Assembly: GCA_001829395.1 (NCBI GenBank)
Contig: MIBD01000022.1
Span: 5,329-10,736, forward strand
Origin: Spirochaetes bacterium GWF1_49_6
GTDB taxonomy: Bacteria; Spirochaetota; Brevinematia; Brevinematales; GWF1-51-8
Length of the DNA: 5,408 nt
Direction: 5' to 3'
The notes below the pieces were generated by a model. It was given only the letters and a program-made list of their open reading frames with translations. It had not been told where the DNA came from and ran no database searches. This document shows, piece after piece, positions 1 through 5,274 of this stretch; position 1 is the first letter of the stretch; every line of letters starts with the position of its first letter. A program made the translations under genes and the position numbers.

Positions 1-1
1 C

Positions 2-601
2 ACCAACGCGATAGTCCAGAAGCCCGCGACGAATGTCAAACCGGCCGCGGTGAAGACCGATATGATCGCATCGGGAGAAGTTGACGGGAAAACCCCGGCC
101 CCTCAGACGGGAGGTTCCGCCGATCTGGAGCTGATCAAGGCGCAGATTGCCCTGATGGAGAAATTGACGGCGCTGGTCGAGAAAATGGACAAGCAGATGA
201 CGATGCCTGCCGATACCCAGAAGCCGGCGGTGATTACTAATACGATTCAGCCTACGGTCGACCCTAAAAAGATCGAGGAGACCAAGCAGGCTTACGAGGC
301 TGAACTCCAGAAACAGAAGGACGGGTATGAAAAAATGCTCGCCGCCCAGCAGAAAAATATCCAGGATATGATCGATACTTATGAAAAACGCCTGAACGAA
401 GTCAATTCGCTGAAAAACAAGAACTACTCGCTGAACGAACTCGACAAGGCGCTGAACGAGCTGGATAATCAAATATCGCTGGTCGAGGAACTTTCCAAGC
501 TAAACCTCGATTTCAAGACGATGCCTAAAGAACAACTCGACGCATTGAAGAAACAAGTGGAGACGATGGAATCCAAGCTGCTGAAACTTAAAGTCAAATA
601 G
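2..601 (+). CDS. Coiled-coil protein of unknown function, 5'-truncated by window edge
   Basis: The frame is open from base 2 to the TAG at 599-601, giving 199 visible residues. A GTG at base 50 could serve as a start, but no Shine-Dalgarno-like sequence precedes it and the frame stays open upstream, so I treat the gene as partial. The visible N-terminal part is rich in Pro, Ala, Thr and Lys, like a flexible linker. A first heptad-like helix is encoded at about 122-200, a second Pro/Thr linker at about 200-260, and then long charged helices rich in Lys, Glu, Gln and Leu run to the end (about 260-598). There is no cysteine and no transmembrane segment in this part. I do not recognise the family. 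The stop codon is six bases from the cheB start, so the two genes are very likely co-transcribed. That suggests, but does not show, a role linked to chemotaxis or the cell envelope. Confidence 0.75.
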   Translation, partial: TNAIVQKPATNVKPAAVKTDMIASGEVDGKTPAPQTGGSADLELIKAQIALMEKLTALVEKMDKQMTMPADTQKPAVITNTIQPTVDPKKIEETKQAYEAELQKQKDGYEKMLAAQQKNIQDMIDTYEKRLNEVNSLKNKNYSLNELDKALNELDNQISLVEELSKLNLDFKTMPKEQLDALKKQVETMESKLLKLKVK

Positions 602-607
602 GGCGGC

Positions 608-1678
608 ATGATGGAAAAGATACGTGTGCTTGTGGTCGACGATTCCGCGATCGTTCGGAGCCTCCTCGACGAGAAACTCAATGAGTTCCCCGATATCGAG
701 GTGATCGGCACCGCCCCCGACCCGTATATCGCGCGCGATAAAATAGTCAAACTCCAGCCCGACGTCATCACCCTCGATATAGAAATGCCGCGTATGGACG
801 GGCTGACCTTCCTCCAGAAACTCATGACCTATTACCCGTTCCCGGTGATTATCGTCAGTTCGGTGACCGCCAAGGATTCCTACGCATCCATCAAAGCCCT
901 CGAGATCGGCGCGTTCGACGTAGTCAATAAGCCCGGCGGGAGTATCACTGTCAGCGATATTATCGACGATATAGTCTACAAGATACGTCAGGCGGCGATG
1001 GTCAAGGACGTCTATGTCAACCGGCGGCTGGCATTGGACGGCAAGCTGGTCAAGCGTCCCGCAGTGCACCACGACCCGCATATCCTCAGTAATATCGCCA
1101 CTACCGATAAATTGATCGCGATAGGTGCGTCCACCGGAGGCACGGTGGCGCTCGAGTATATCCTCCGCAATCTCCCCCCGAACCTTCCGCCGATAGTGGT
1201 GGTCGAGCATATGCCGACCCAGTTCACGAAGCAGTTCGCGGAACGTCTGAACGAGATTTCACCGCTCGAGGTGAAGGAGGCCGAGGAGGACGACCTGATC
1301 GCCCCCGGGACTGTCTATATCGCGCCGGGCGGGATGCATATGACTGTCTACCGAAAGGGCGCGCTTCTCTATACCCAGTACACGGATACCGAGAAGGTGC
1401 ATTTCCAGAAACCGTCGGTGGACGTCCTGTTCGAGTCGGTCGCGCGGGAAGCTGGACGGAACGCGATCGGGTTCCTGCTGACGGGGATGGGGAAGGACGG
1501 AGCGAAGGGGCTTCTCGCGATGAAAGAGCGCGGGGCGCACACGGTCGCGCAGGACGAGCGTTCGTCGATCGTGTGGGGTATGCCCAAGGCCGCGATCGAT
1601 ATGGGCGCCGTCGACGAGGTAATCCCGTTAGACGACGTACCCCGCAGGATAGTGGAGTTGTCGCAGAGGAAGGGATAA
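608..1678 (+). CDS. cheB: CheB: chemotaxis protein-glutamate methylesterase/glutaminase
   Basis: CheB removes methyl groups from glutamates on chemoreceptors (and deamidates glutamines) as the adaptation arm of chemotaxis, and is activated by phosphorylation from CheA in the cytoplasm. The 356-residue product has the usual full length and two-domain order. The receiver domain (about 4-125) has the acidic pair D11/D12, phospho-acceptor D57 (in LDIEMP), S84 and K108 (NKPGG). A linker of about 40 residues leads to the methylesterase domain (about 167-352), with nucleophile S175 in GASTGG, H201 in EHMP and D297 in GMGKDG. The S-H-D spacings of 26 and 96 residues equal those of the Salmonella enzyme (S164, H190, D286), so it should be active. 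Two tandem ATGs occur at 608 and 611; the AGGG at 600-603 is four bases from the first and seven from the second, so the true start may be 611. No other che gene is visible in the window. Confidence 0.97.
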   Translation: MMEKIRVLVVDDSAIVRSLLDEKLNEFPDIEVIGTAPDPYIARDKIVKLQPDVITLDIEMPRMDGLTFLQKLMTYYPFPVIIVSSVTAKDSYASIKALEIGAFDVVNKPGGSITVSDIIDDIVYKIRQAAMVKDVYVNRRLALDGKLVKRPAVHHDPHILSNIATTDKLIAIGASTGGTVALEYILRNLPPNLPPIVVVEHMPTQFTKQFAERLNEISPLEVKEAEEDDLIAPGTVYIAPGGMHMTVYRKGALLYTQYTDTEKVHFQKPSVDVLFESVAREAGRNAIGFLLTGMGKDGAKGLLAMKERGAHTVAQDERSSIVWGMPKAAIDMGAVDEVIPLDDVPRRIVELSQRKG

Positions 1679-1681
1679 GTT

Positions 1682-1711
1682 GAAAGTGACAAGTTAAAAG
1701 TGGAAAGTGAA
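1682..1711 (+). repeat. Degenerate AAAGTG short tandem repeat
   Basis: Just after the cheB stop codon the sequence repeats variants of GAAAGTG and AAAAGTG (GAAAGTG at 1682-1688 and 1703-1709, AAAAGTG at 1696-1702). It is purine-rich, non-coding and differs from the surrounding GC-rich DNA. There is no convincing terminator here: the nearest hairpin (CGGGG at 1723-1727 with CCCCG at 1736-1740) is weak and lacks a T-run. Confidence 0.5.
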
Positions 1712-1770
1712 AGGCAAACAGCCGGGGAAGCCATCCCCCGCATTCGCGGAGGACAAGCAGAGTGGAAATT

Positions 1771-1867
1771 GCCGCAGAGACTCAGAGGACACAAAGGGGG
1801 AAATGTTAAACCCGATGTTTCACGCGGATCGCGCGGAATAGACGGATGAGAGCGGATGAGCGCGGAG
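1771..1867 (+). repeat. Intergenic repeat modules A (1771-1796) and B (1818-1867)
   Basis: Module A (GCCGCAGAGACTCAGAG and following) is the near reverse complement of 3391-3419. Module B begins TTTCACGCGGAT and continues as degenerate units of about 10 bases of the form GACGGATGA/GAGCGGATGA; it matches in reverse complement the segments at 3419-3455 and 5059-5111. The two modules are separated here by about 21 bases. Relative to the other copies their order is swapped, so they behave as separable modules. The run ends where composition falls abruptly to AT-rich at about 1870. Confidence 0.7.
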
Positions 1868-1901
1868 GGACTGTATAGCAAAAGAAAAGTATTATCAATA
1901 T

Positions 1902-2927
1902 TTATATATCAACTCTGTATTTTCCACTATCTATTTGTTTCTGTAAACAGTTTAAACATAAATGAATATATCCTGAGACTTCAAAATTTACTTGTGTAAT
2001 AGGCCCAGGTTCATTTTGTGCTGTACAACCCTCGAGTTTTAATGAACATAATCCTGGAATTATTTCATTTGTTGTTATTATTAATACTCCCTCTCTTCCA
2101 TTTCTTAATATATTTTGTAATTCGGCTGTTTTATTACTCTCTTTTTGAGAAACTCGAACAGCTTCTTCCCTAAGACGAATTCGTTGAGTAATTATTGGTA
2201 AAAATCTTTTATTTGCATCTTCTACCCAATCATAAATCCAATGTTTGTTATTTTTTATATCACTTTCAGTAGCCATCCATGAGATTTTATTTTTGTTAAC
2301 ATGTGCTTTATGAACGCTTAAAGTGAAAGAAGTGGGATGCTCAAATAATTCTTTCCAATCAGAATCAACATTTCTGTTAAGTATAAACTCAACATCATAC
2401 AAAGCTGAATATTGATTATTCTTTCCAATAATTTTCGCTTCTATTATCGTAACTAACTGTTCTTCTGGATTAGGTGATAATTCCTGACGATGAATTACGC
2501 TCCTTTCGGATGTTTTTATAACCTCAGTAACTTCTGGAATTAATCTTTGTAATAAAGTATTTAATCCATTATGATAATTATCTCTAAAATCAGCATATAG
2601 TTTATCCCGCAAGAAAATTGGAATTTCACAATCTTCTATTAAAAGTGGTAATACAAAGACTTGTTTTTGTTGAAGTTCCTTTGAAAGAGCTGTGTTTAAT
2701 TCCAACTGAACCCAAGGTGATTTTACTGAATTTTTTGACAAGACGATTGCCAACCAGCCACTTTCATTTATTCCTGAGCTAATTCTTTCAATAATAGAAT
2801 CTCCAACTTTAATTTCCCATTCATCAACCCATACAGGAACGTTTTTAAGTTTTAAATCATTTGCTATTCTATGTACAAATTCGTTATCATTTGATGAATG
2901 GCTAAGAAATATCTTGGCTGGTTTCAT
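1902..2927 (-). CDS. TIR-domain protein with unrecognised C-terminal domain; probable defence effector
   Basis: The 341-residue product starts with a bacterial TIR domain (about 4-130): strand motif KIFLSHSSND (5-14), the VPVWVDEWEI segment (30-39), and SPWVQLEL with E76 in the W-x3-E position expected of the catalytic glutamate of NAD-cleaving TIR domains. Family knowledge: such domains deplete NAD+ or make cyclic ADP-ribose signals in anti-phage defence. After a polar linker (about 135-155), residues 155-341 form a mixed alpha/beta-looking region that I do not recognise; it ends with C324-x2-C327 and has no transmembrane segment. By inference it is a sensor or oligomerisation domain. The ATG at 2925-2927 has AAGGG (2935-2939) seven bases upstream. 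The reading frame extends to a TTG at 3006-3008, but that TTG lies in a likely -35 box, so I reject it. Base composition is far lower in GC than cheB (one 60-base block counted: 16 GC against 42), indicating transfer. No partner gene (Argonaute, SAVED, STING, SLOG) is visible. Confidence 0.88.
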   Translation of the reverse strand: MKPAKIFLSHSSNDNEFVHRIANDLKLKNVPVWVDEWEIKVGDSIIERISSGINESGWLAIVLSKNSVKSPWVQLELNTALSKELQQKQVFVLPLLIEDCEIPIFLRDKLYADFRDNYHNGLNTLLQRLIPEVTEVIKTSERSVIHRQELSPNPEEQLVTIIEAKIIGKNNQYSALYDVEFILNRNVDSDWKELFEHPTSFTLSVHKAHVNKNKISWMATESDIKNNKHWIYDWVEDANKRFLPIITQRIRLREEAVRVSQKESNKTAELQNILRNGREGVLIITTNEIIPGLCSLKLEGCTAQNEPGPITQVNFEVSGYIHLCLNCLQKQIDSGKYRVDI

Positions 2928-2934
2928 TATTATA

Positions 2935-2939
2935 CCCTT
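2935..2939 (-). promoter_or_regulatory. Shine-Dalgarno site of the TIR gene
   Basis: On the minus strand AAGGG stands seven bases before the ATG at 2925-2927. It decides the start of the TIR protein in favour of this ATG, which also falls right at the beginning of the conserved TIR fold. Confidence 0.75.
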
Positions 2940-2980
2940 AAAAAAATTGATATTACAATTAATGATTTCTTCAAATCGTT

Positions 2981-3008
2981 TTAATATTATACTTTTAATA
3001 TTTGTCAA
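2981..3008 (-). promoter_or_regulatory. Candidate sigma-70 type promoter of the TIR gene
   Basis: A perfect TTGACA lies at 3003-3008 on the minus strand, followed after 16 bases by TATTAA (2981-2986). A perfect TATAAT also occurs (2986-2991), but only 11 bases from the TTGACA, so the exact -10 element is uncertain. The region is AT-rich and about 55-80 bases upstream of the ATG. This is pattern matching only. Confidence 0.45.
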
Positions 3009-3059
3009 TCCCCACGCTGTAATCCCGTAAATATATTTTCCAGAGTCTTAATTTTCGAA

Positions 3060-3208
3060 CCCCGCCGATTTGCCGCGATTCTTCCAAGCGAAACAGGCAG
3101 GAACGCCGTTGTTCGAGCAGTACCAGTTTGGTATTAAGCGACGCCTGATGTGAGTTACGGCGTTCCCTGTTTCGCGCCGCTGTTCCCGGGAGCGGCATTA
3201 CGGCGGGG
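3060..3208. repeat. Nested inverted-repeat element (cruciform or structured-RNA candidate)
   Basis: The outer arms are CCCCGCCG (3060-3067) and CGGCGGGG (3201-3208). Inside, GCGAAACAGG plus GGAACGCCGT (3088-3109) pairs with 3157-3175, leaving a bulge of three extra bases on the left side. Directly abutting that helix, GCCGCT (3176-3181) pairs with AGCGGC (3191-3196) around a loop containing CCCGGG. Within the long arm, TACCA (3121-3125) pairs with TGGTA (3129-3133). The whole folds as a closing helix with two adjacent branches. An ORF on the minus strand across it (start near 3288) has no recognisable protein features and looks like a by-product of the structure. It may be a mobile palindromic repeat or an RNA element; I cannot tell which. 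Confidence 0.7.
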
Positions 3209-3221
3209 CAGTCTTTCTTTG

Positions 3222-3253
3222 TTCCTTTCTTTCTGCTGTCAGAAAGAAAGGAA
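3222..3253. repeat. Perfect 14-bp homopyrimidine/homopurine hairpin
   Basis: TTCCTTTCTTTCTG (3222-3235) and its exact reverse complement (3240-3253) are separated by the four bases CTGT. A related CTTTCTTT precedes the left arm (3213-3220). No run of T follows on either strand, so it is not a standard intrinsic terminator. It lies 13 bases beyond the nested inverted-repeat element and may be part of the same unit. Confidence 0.8.
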
Positions 3254-3280
3254 AGAGTGTTGTTGGTAATAAATTGCATA

Positions 3281-3455
3281 CCGGTCATCGAGTGTCCGAA
3301 GGGATTATCGAAATGAAACGGCGAAGATACAATAATGGAGTTAGGTTATAGATTGCTTCACCCTGCGGGGTATCGCAATGACGGGGTTTTCCTCTGTGCA
3401 CTCAGTGTCTCTGTGGCTATATTTCCCCATCCGCGCCTATCCGCGTGAAAATTGG
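3281..3455 (+). repeat. Composite intergenic repeat, copy 1 (modules D, R1, A, B)
   Basis: Module D plus the R1 core (3281-3384) aligns with 5124-5227 over 104 bases each at roughly 70% identity with small indels. From 3344 to 3403 it matches 4943-5002 almost perfectly: both are 60 bases, differing by two compensating single-base indels. After 3403 come module A (GTGTCTCTGTGG) and module B (CCATCCGCG units ending GTGAAAATTGGG), in the same order as at 5042-5111. The R1 core contains ATTGC (3352-3356) facing GCAAT (3375-3379), with inner ACCC/GGGT. No protein is encoded. The repeat ends 13 bases before the stop codon of the neighbouring NPD-family gene. Confidence 0.85.
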
Positions 3456-3467
3456 GTTGCTGAAACG

Positions 3468-4571
3468 CTAGATCATGGCGGGCTGTAGTTTCAGTTTCTT
3501 CAATGGATTGAAATTGTATTCACTCTTTATTCGGGATATTAATTCGGAAACAGAAATGATTTCATTATTTTTATACCCGTTGGTTCCGCTGCAAAGAATA
3601 CCTTCATTAATGTTTCCTTTTTGCGAATTCATTAATGCCATAGAAATACAAAAGGAAACTTCCTTGTAATCGCAGGTGTGTAAACATTTATAAGGGCATG
3701 CTTTCGGTTTACGTTTACCCTTTAATACTTCAACGATAAATTTGTTTTTAATGATTCTCAGTGGCAAACCGACCGGGCTTTTTATCACGATAATATCATT
3801 TTTGTTGTTGCAGTTCAGGTATTGTTTTTTAAACTCCATATCGGCATCGCATTCATCGGTAGTAATAAACCTTGTTCCGAGCTGCGCTCCCGATGCGCCC
3901 ATTTCCATATACTTTCTTATATCCGAACCGGTATAAATTCCACCGGCGACGATAACGGGAATCGGTTTACCGAACATTTGCTGATATTTTTCAGCAACGC
4001 TGAGAACCTTAGGTAATTGTTGGTCCAATTTAAAGATATCCTGATTAATTTCGTCTGCTTTGACGCCCTGATGCCCGCCTGAAAACGGACTTTCAAGAAT
4101 AAGCGCATCAGGAATATAATTGTAAGATTTTTGCCATTTTCTAATGATTAAATCTGCCGAGCGTTCGGTAGAAATGATCGGGATTAGTTTAGTCTTTGAC
4201 GAACCGTTTAGATATTTAGGTAATCCCAACGGTAATCCCGCTCCCGATATAATGATATCAGCGCCTTCTTCGATTGCTGTCCTAACCATGTCTTCATAAT
4301 TAGTGAGGGCGACCATGATATTCACAGCCAATATCCCGTTAGTAAGAGTTTTTGCCCGCTGAATTTCCTTTCGTAATCCTCGGATATTTGCTTCCAGATA
4401 ATTCTTATATATATCAGGTTCGCGAAATCCCGGCATAACAGCGGAGATAGTACCTACACCGCCTGCGTTTGCTACTGCGCTCGCCAGACCGGACAACGAC
4501 ACTCCGATACCCATTCCGCCTTGAATGATAGGTACTCTTACTTCAATATCACCGATTTTCAATGTTCTCAT
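3468..4571 (-). CDS. NPD-family (nitronate monooxygenase-like) flavoenzyme
   Basis: This is a 367-residue TIM-barrel flavoprotein of the nitronate monooxygenase / 2-nitropropane dioxygenase / FabK-like family, which binds FMN in the cytoplasm and oxidises nitronates or reduces enoyl thioesters; the substrate here is unknown. Visible motifs (ATG numbering): PIIQGGMG (14-21), NAGGVGTIS (35-43), VNIMVA (83-88), SGAGLP (109-114), GGHQG with the conserved His167, AGGI (209-212) and GAQLGTRF (228-235), the last two belonging to the phosphate-binding end of the barrel. A C-terminal cluster C292-x3-C296-x3-C300-x7-C308 looks metal or Fe-S binding. The ATG at 4569-4571 was chosen; an in-frame TTG at 4584-4586 would add five residues, and neither has an ideal Shine-Dalgarno sequence. 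Composition (about 40% GC in one counted block) is intermediate between cheB and the TIR gene. It is separated from its same-strand neighbours by repeats, so probably transcribed alone. Confidence 0.9.
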   Translation of the reverse strand: MRTLKIGDIEVRVPIIQGGMGIGVSLSGLASAVANAGGVGTISAVMPGFREPDIYKNYLEANIRGLRKEIQRAKTLTNGILAVNIMVALTNYEDMVRTAIEEGADIIISGAGLPLGLPKYLNGSSKTKLIPIISTERSADLIIRKWQKSYNYIPDALILESPFSGGHQGVKADEINQDIFKLDQQLPKVLSVAEKYQQMFGKPIPVIVAGGIYTGSDIRKYMEMGASGAQLGTRFITTDECDADMEFKKQYLNCNNKNDIIVIKSPVGLPLRIIKNKFIVEVLKGKRKPKACPYKCLHTCDYKEVSFCISMALMNSQKGNINEGILCSGTNGYKNNEIISVSELISRIKSEYNFNPLKKLKLQPAMI

Positions 4572-4942
4572 CTTTTTAACATCCAACTATTTTATTAACC
4601 TTCTGTAAACAATAACTTAGATAATAGCTTTGCTTCTTCGGCTTCTATATACCATATATCTAAAAGACTTCGCTGCTTTTTGTTATATCTATTACAAAAA
4701 ACATCAGTCTCAGTCATCGGGAAATATTACAGAGCATCATATAGTTTTCCCAATTTTCAGTATGAGGGTTAGCGGGGGCGATGATAGTAAAAAGAGATTT
4801 AAGGAAGGTTTTCTTAATTTCTTCTTAAAAAGACAGAGCTATGTTAGTTTAATCACTGTGAATCGAAATGTCAAATATATATAAGGTGTATTTAATATTT
4901 TATAATACTTTTAGAATTTCCCCAATTCCTGCACAGAATAAG
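4572..4942. other. Gene-free AT-rich spacer upstream of the NPD-family gene
   Basis: I see no credible gene, RNA or strong promoter in this stretch. An 84-codon plus-strand frame (4630-4884) has no recognisable motif, no ribosome binding site and a composition that reads like non-coding DNA. The region should hold the promoter of the NPD-family gene on the minus strand; a TATTAT occurs near 4618-4623, but no matching -35 box stands out. It may include decayed coding sequence, but nothing identifies it. Confidence 0.5.
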
Positions 4943-5111
4943 GGTTATAGATTGCTTCACCCTGCGGGTATCGCAATGACGGGGTTTTCCTTCTGTGCAC
5001 TCTACTTGCCCTCGCTTGTCCCCGTAGGGGGCGATACGGGGGTGTTTCTGTGAAGGATTTCTCCCATCCGCGCATATTTGCGTCATCCGTGTAATCCGTG
5101 TGAAAATAGGG
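4943..5111 (+). repeat. Composite intergenic repeat, copy 2 (R1, C, A, B)
   Basis: The first 60 bases (4943-5002) are nearly identical to 3344-3403. A 39-base segment (module C, 5003-5041) absent from copy 1 then interrupts it, after which module A (GTGTTTCTGTG, 5042-5052) and module B (5059-5111) resume. Module B here has more units of the ATCCGTGT/ATCCGCG type than copy 1. The R1 hairpin arms are ATTGC (4951-4955) and GCAAT (4973-4977). Several frames are open across the region on both strands, but their products are translations of the repeat and I do not call them genes. Confidence 0.85.
5020..5041. repeat. Hairpin inside module C
   Basis: CCCCGTA (5020-5026) is the exact reverse complement of TACGGGG (5035-5041), with an eight-base loop. 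The hairpin forms the right-hand half of the segment present in copy 2 but missing in copy 1. No T-run follows on either strand. Confidence 0.65.
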
Positions 5112-5123
5112 AGTAGATTGCCC

Positions 5124-5227
5124 CCGGTTATCGAATGACAGAAGGACGTATCGGGATAACACGGCGAAGAATGCCATATTGGATAGAAGTAATAGATTGC
5201 TTCACCCCTCGGGTATCGCAATGACGG
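5124..5227 (+). repeat. Composite intergenic repeat, copy 3 (D plus R1 core)
   Basis: It aligns over its full length with 3281-3384, including CCGGTTATCG, ACGGCGAAGA (5161-5170, identical to 3318-3327) and the R1 core with arms ATTGC (5196-5200) and GCAAT (5218-5222) followed by GACGG. A further TAGATTGC fragment (5113-5120) sits just before it, so the cluster grew by juxtaposition of partial units. Confidence 0.75.
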
Positions 5228-5232
5228 AATAT

Positions 5233-5258
5233 ATCCCTCGGCAAGCTCGGGATGACGG
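5233..5258 (+). repeat. Variant stem-loop repeat with TCCC/GGGA arms
   Basis: ATCCC (5233-5237) faces GGGAT (5249-5253), followed by GACGG, just as the R1 core has ATTGC facing GCAAT followed by GACGG. It is a related short repeat with a different but still complementary arm, and it lies 17 bases beyond the stop codon of the transporter gene. Confidence 0.65.
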
Positions 5259-5274
5259 ACTAGAATTATAAAAA

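Noticed and set aside
1723..1740. Possible intrinsic terminator after cheB
   Set aside because: The stem is only five base pairs with an eight-base loop, and no T-run follows.
500..1881. Long minus-strand ORFs opposite the coiled-coil gene and cheB
   Set aside because: They are shadows of GC-rich coding sequence on the plus strand, with no recognisable protein features.
1870..3020. Possible target-site duplication around the TIR block (CTGTA at 1871-1875 and in GCTGTAA near 3016-3022)
   Set aside because: The shared string is only five bases and not placed exactly at the composition borders, so it is within chance expectation.
2995..3288. 97-codon minus-strand ORF between the TIR and NPD-family genes
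   Set aside because: It runs straight through the nested inverted repeats and the perfect hairpin, has no recognisable domain and overlaps the TIR promoter; it is best explained as a translation of repeat DNA.
3060..3346. Possible integron attC site (GTTAGGT at 3340-3346 near a palindromic element)
   Set aside because: The GTTRRRY-like heptamer has no partner RYYYAAC at the other end of the palindrome, and no integrase gene is in view.
4630..4884. 84-codon plus-strand ORF upstream of the NPD-family gene
   Set aside because: There is no ribosome binding site, family resemblance or coding-like composition, and it sits where the promoter of the opposite-strand gene is expected.
4868..5221. Overlapping ORFs on both strands in the second repeat cluster
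   Set aside because: All of them encode the repeat modules in different frames, a common source of false hypothetical proteins.
3281..5258. CRISPR array
   Set aside because: The repeats are few, unevenly spaced and of unequal length, without uniform spacers or cas genes.
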